Assembly: GCA_020056045.1 (NCBI GenBank)
Contig: JAGVIM010000163.1
Span: 1 to 5,915 of the forward strand
DNA from: Nanobdellota archaeon
GTDB taxonomy: Archaea > Nanobdellota > Nanobdellia > Pacearchaeales > GW2011-AR1
Length of the DNA: 5,915 bases
Direction: 5' to 3'
Position numbers and translations under genes: made by a program
Shown: piece after piece, positions 5,631-5,915 of the stretch
How positions within the stretch are numbered: the first letter of the stretch is position 1
Layout of the letters: the number at the start of each line of letters is the position of its first letter
Notes under the pieces: model-generated
What the model was told of the DNA's origin: nothing
What the model saw: only the letters and a program-made list of their open reading frames with translations
Database searches by the model: none

Positions 5631-5915
5631 ATTTTTTCTCCTTGATTACTTATGGCTTCATCTTTATTTATAGTTTCATTATTCACAACTTCTGGAATTT
5701 CTTCTTTCATAGTTTCATTTTTCACAACTTCTTTTTTTCTGATAAATTGCTTACGAATAATTCTTTTATATGGAATTTTCATTTTTGGTTCTGTTTTTGG
5801 AATGCTATCATCTAATTGTGGTGTTGTAATTATCTCACTTTCTTTTTTCTTATCAATTTCTGAATCTAATGTCCTAAAATGAGAACTACCATTTTCTTCG
5901 ATTACTTGTTCTAAA
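5627..5915 (-). CDS. Hydrophilic Lys/Glu-rich protein, C-terminal end only
   Basis: A frame open from the window edge (first whole codon at 5914-5912) ends at TGA 5629-5627 and gives at least 95 residues. The visible part starts LEQVIEENGSSHFRTLDSEI and ends NKDEAISNQGEKI. It is rich in Lys, Glu, Ile and Asn, has no Cys or membrane span, and is probably largely disordered. A basic patch (YKRIIRKQFIRKK) precedes two imperfect copies of a 13-residue unit, EVVKNETMKEEIP and EVVNNETINKDEA. The stop overlaps the next start in ATGA. The N-terminal domain that would reveal function is outside the window. Confidence 0.7.
   Translation of the reverse strand, partial: LEQVIEENGSSHFRTLDSEIDKKKESEIITTPQLDDSIPKTEPKMKIPYKRIIRKQFIRKKEVVKNETMKEEIPEVVNNETINKDEAISNQGEKI
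5638..5643 (-). promoter_or_regulatory. Shine-Dalgarno of the zinc-ribbon gene
   Basis: AAGGAG on the minus strand, seven bases before ATG 5630, lies inside the last codons of the upstream gene. It fixes the start and shows that this genome uses SD-led initiation. Confidence 0.8.
5670..5731. repeat. Imperfect 39-base tandem repeat inside a coding region
   Basis: The 23 bases at 5670-5692 recur at 5709-5731 with a single mismatch (a at 5681, t at 5720), a period of 39 bases or 13 codons. The protein copies are EVVKNETMKEEIP and EVVNNETINKDEA. This is an in-frame duplication in a low-complexity tail. Confidence 0.75.

Noticed and set aside
5384..5882. Plus-strand hydrophobic frames at 5384-5623 and 5652-5882.
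   Set aside because: They are reverse complements of Glu/Lys-rich coding sequence (GAA/AAA read as TTC/TTT) and have no supporting start signals.

Overview
The window looks like part of a tailed-virus genome or prophage. It is AT-rich (about 25-28% G+C in the lines I counted by hand, except the first 405 bases) and densely packed, and every supported gene lies on the minus strand, so it is transcribed from high to low coordinates. Neighbouring genes meet by ATGA overlaps (5627-5630, 1376-1379, 402-405), by TAA directly abutting ATG (2129/2128, 3282/3281), or across gaps of at most 38 bases. This points to one translationally coupled operon. Shine-Dalgarno (SD) sequences such as AAGGAG favour a bacterial host. 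The host remains unidentified, and paired zinc ribbons leave an archaeal host possible.

Layout in transcription order. (1) 5915-4751: the 3' end of a hydrophilic Lys/Glu-rich protein, a coiled-coil plus double zinc-ribbon protein, a 34-residue single-span membrane microprotein, and an 88-residue protein of unknown function. (2) 4712-1107: a glycan cassette with a GT-A-type glycosyltransferase carrying a C-terminal DUF4214 domain, a 44-residue protein, a CDP-glucose 4,6-dehydratase-like enzyme (RfbG type), a glucose-1-phosphate cytidylyltransferase-like enzyme (RfbF type), and the N-terminal half of an RmlC-type 3,5-epimerase. (3) 1131-904: the epimerase is cut off in mid-domain and joined, out of frame, to the C-terminal 75 codons of a radical SAM/SPASM protein. 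This is the scar of a deletion (or an assembly chimera). (4) 902-402: a protein resembling the ADP-ribosyltransferase-like domains seen in phages, with a strong SD but no ATG, GTG or TTG where the start should be; the in-frame codon at the right distance is AUA. (5) 405-1: the N-terminal 135 residues of a beta-rich protein, probably a tail or fibre protein, whose base composition (about 40% G+C by hand count) differs sharply from everything upstream.

Read together, RfbF would make CDP-glucose from glucose-1-phosphate and CTP, and RfbG would convert it to CDP-4-keto-6-deoxyglucose. An epimerase and possibly a radical SAM enzyme originally acted next, and the glycosyltransferase could attach the sugar to a virion or host-surface acceptor. 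The deletion has removed the later steps, so the pathway here is either degenerate or completed by host enzymes. The cassette lies directly before a virion-like gene, which suggests decoration of virus particles or alteration of host surface glycans; that is inference.

No tRNA, CRISPR array, insertion sequence, convincing promoter or terminator was seen, and no stretch over 300 bases lacks a gene or gene remnant.
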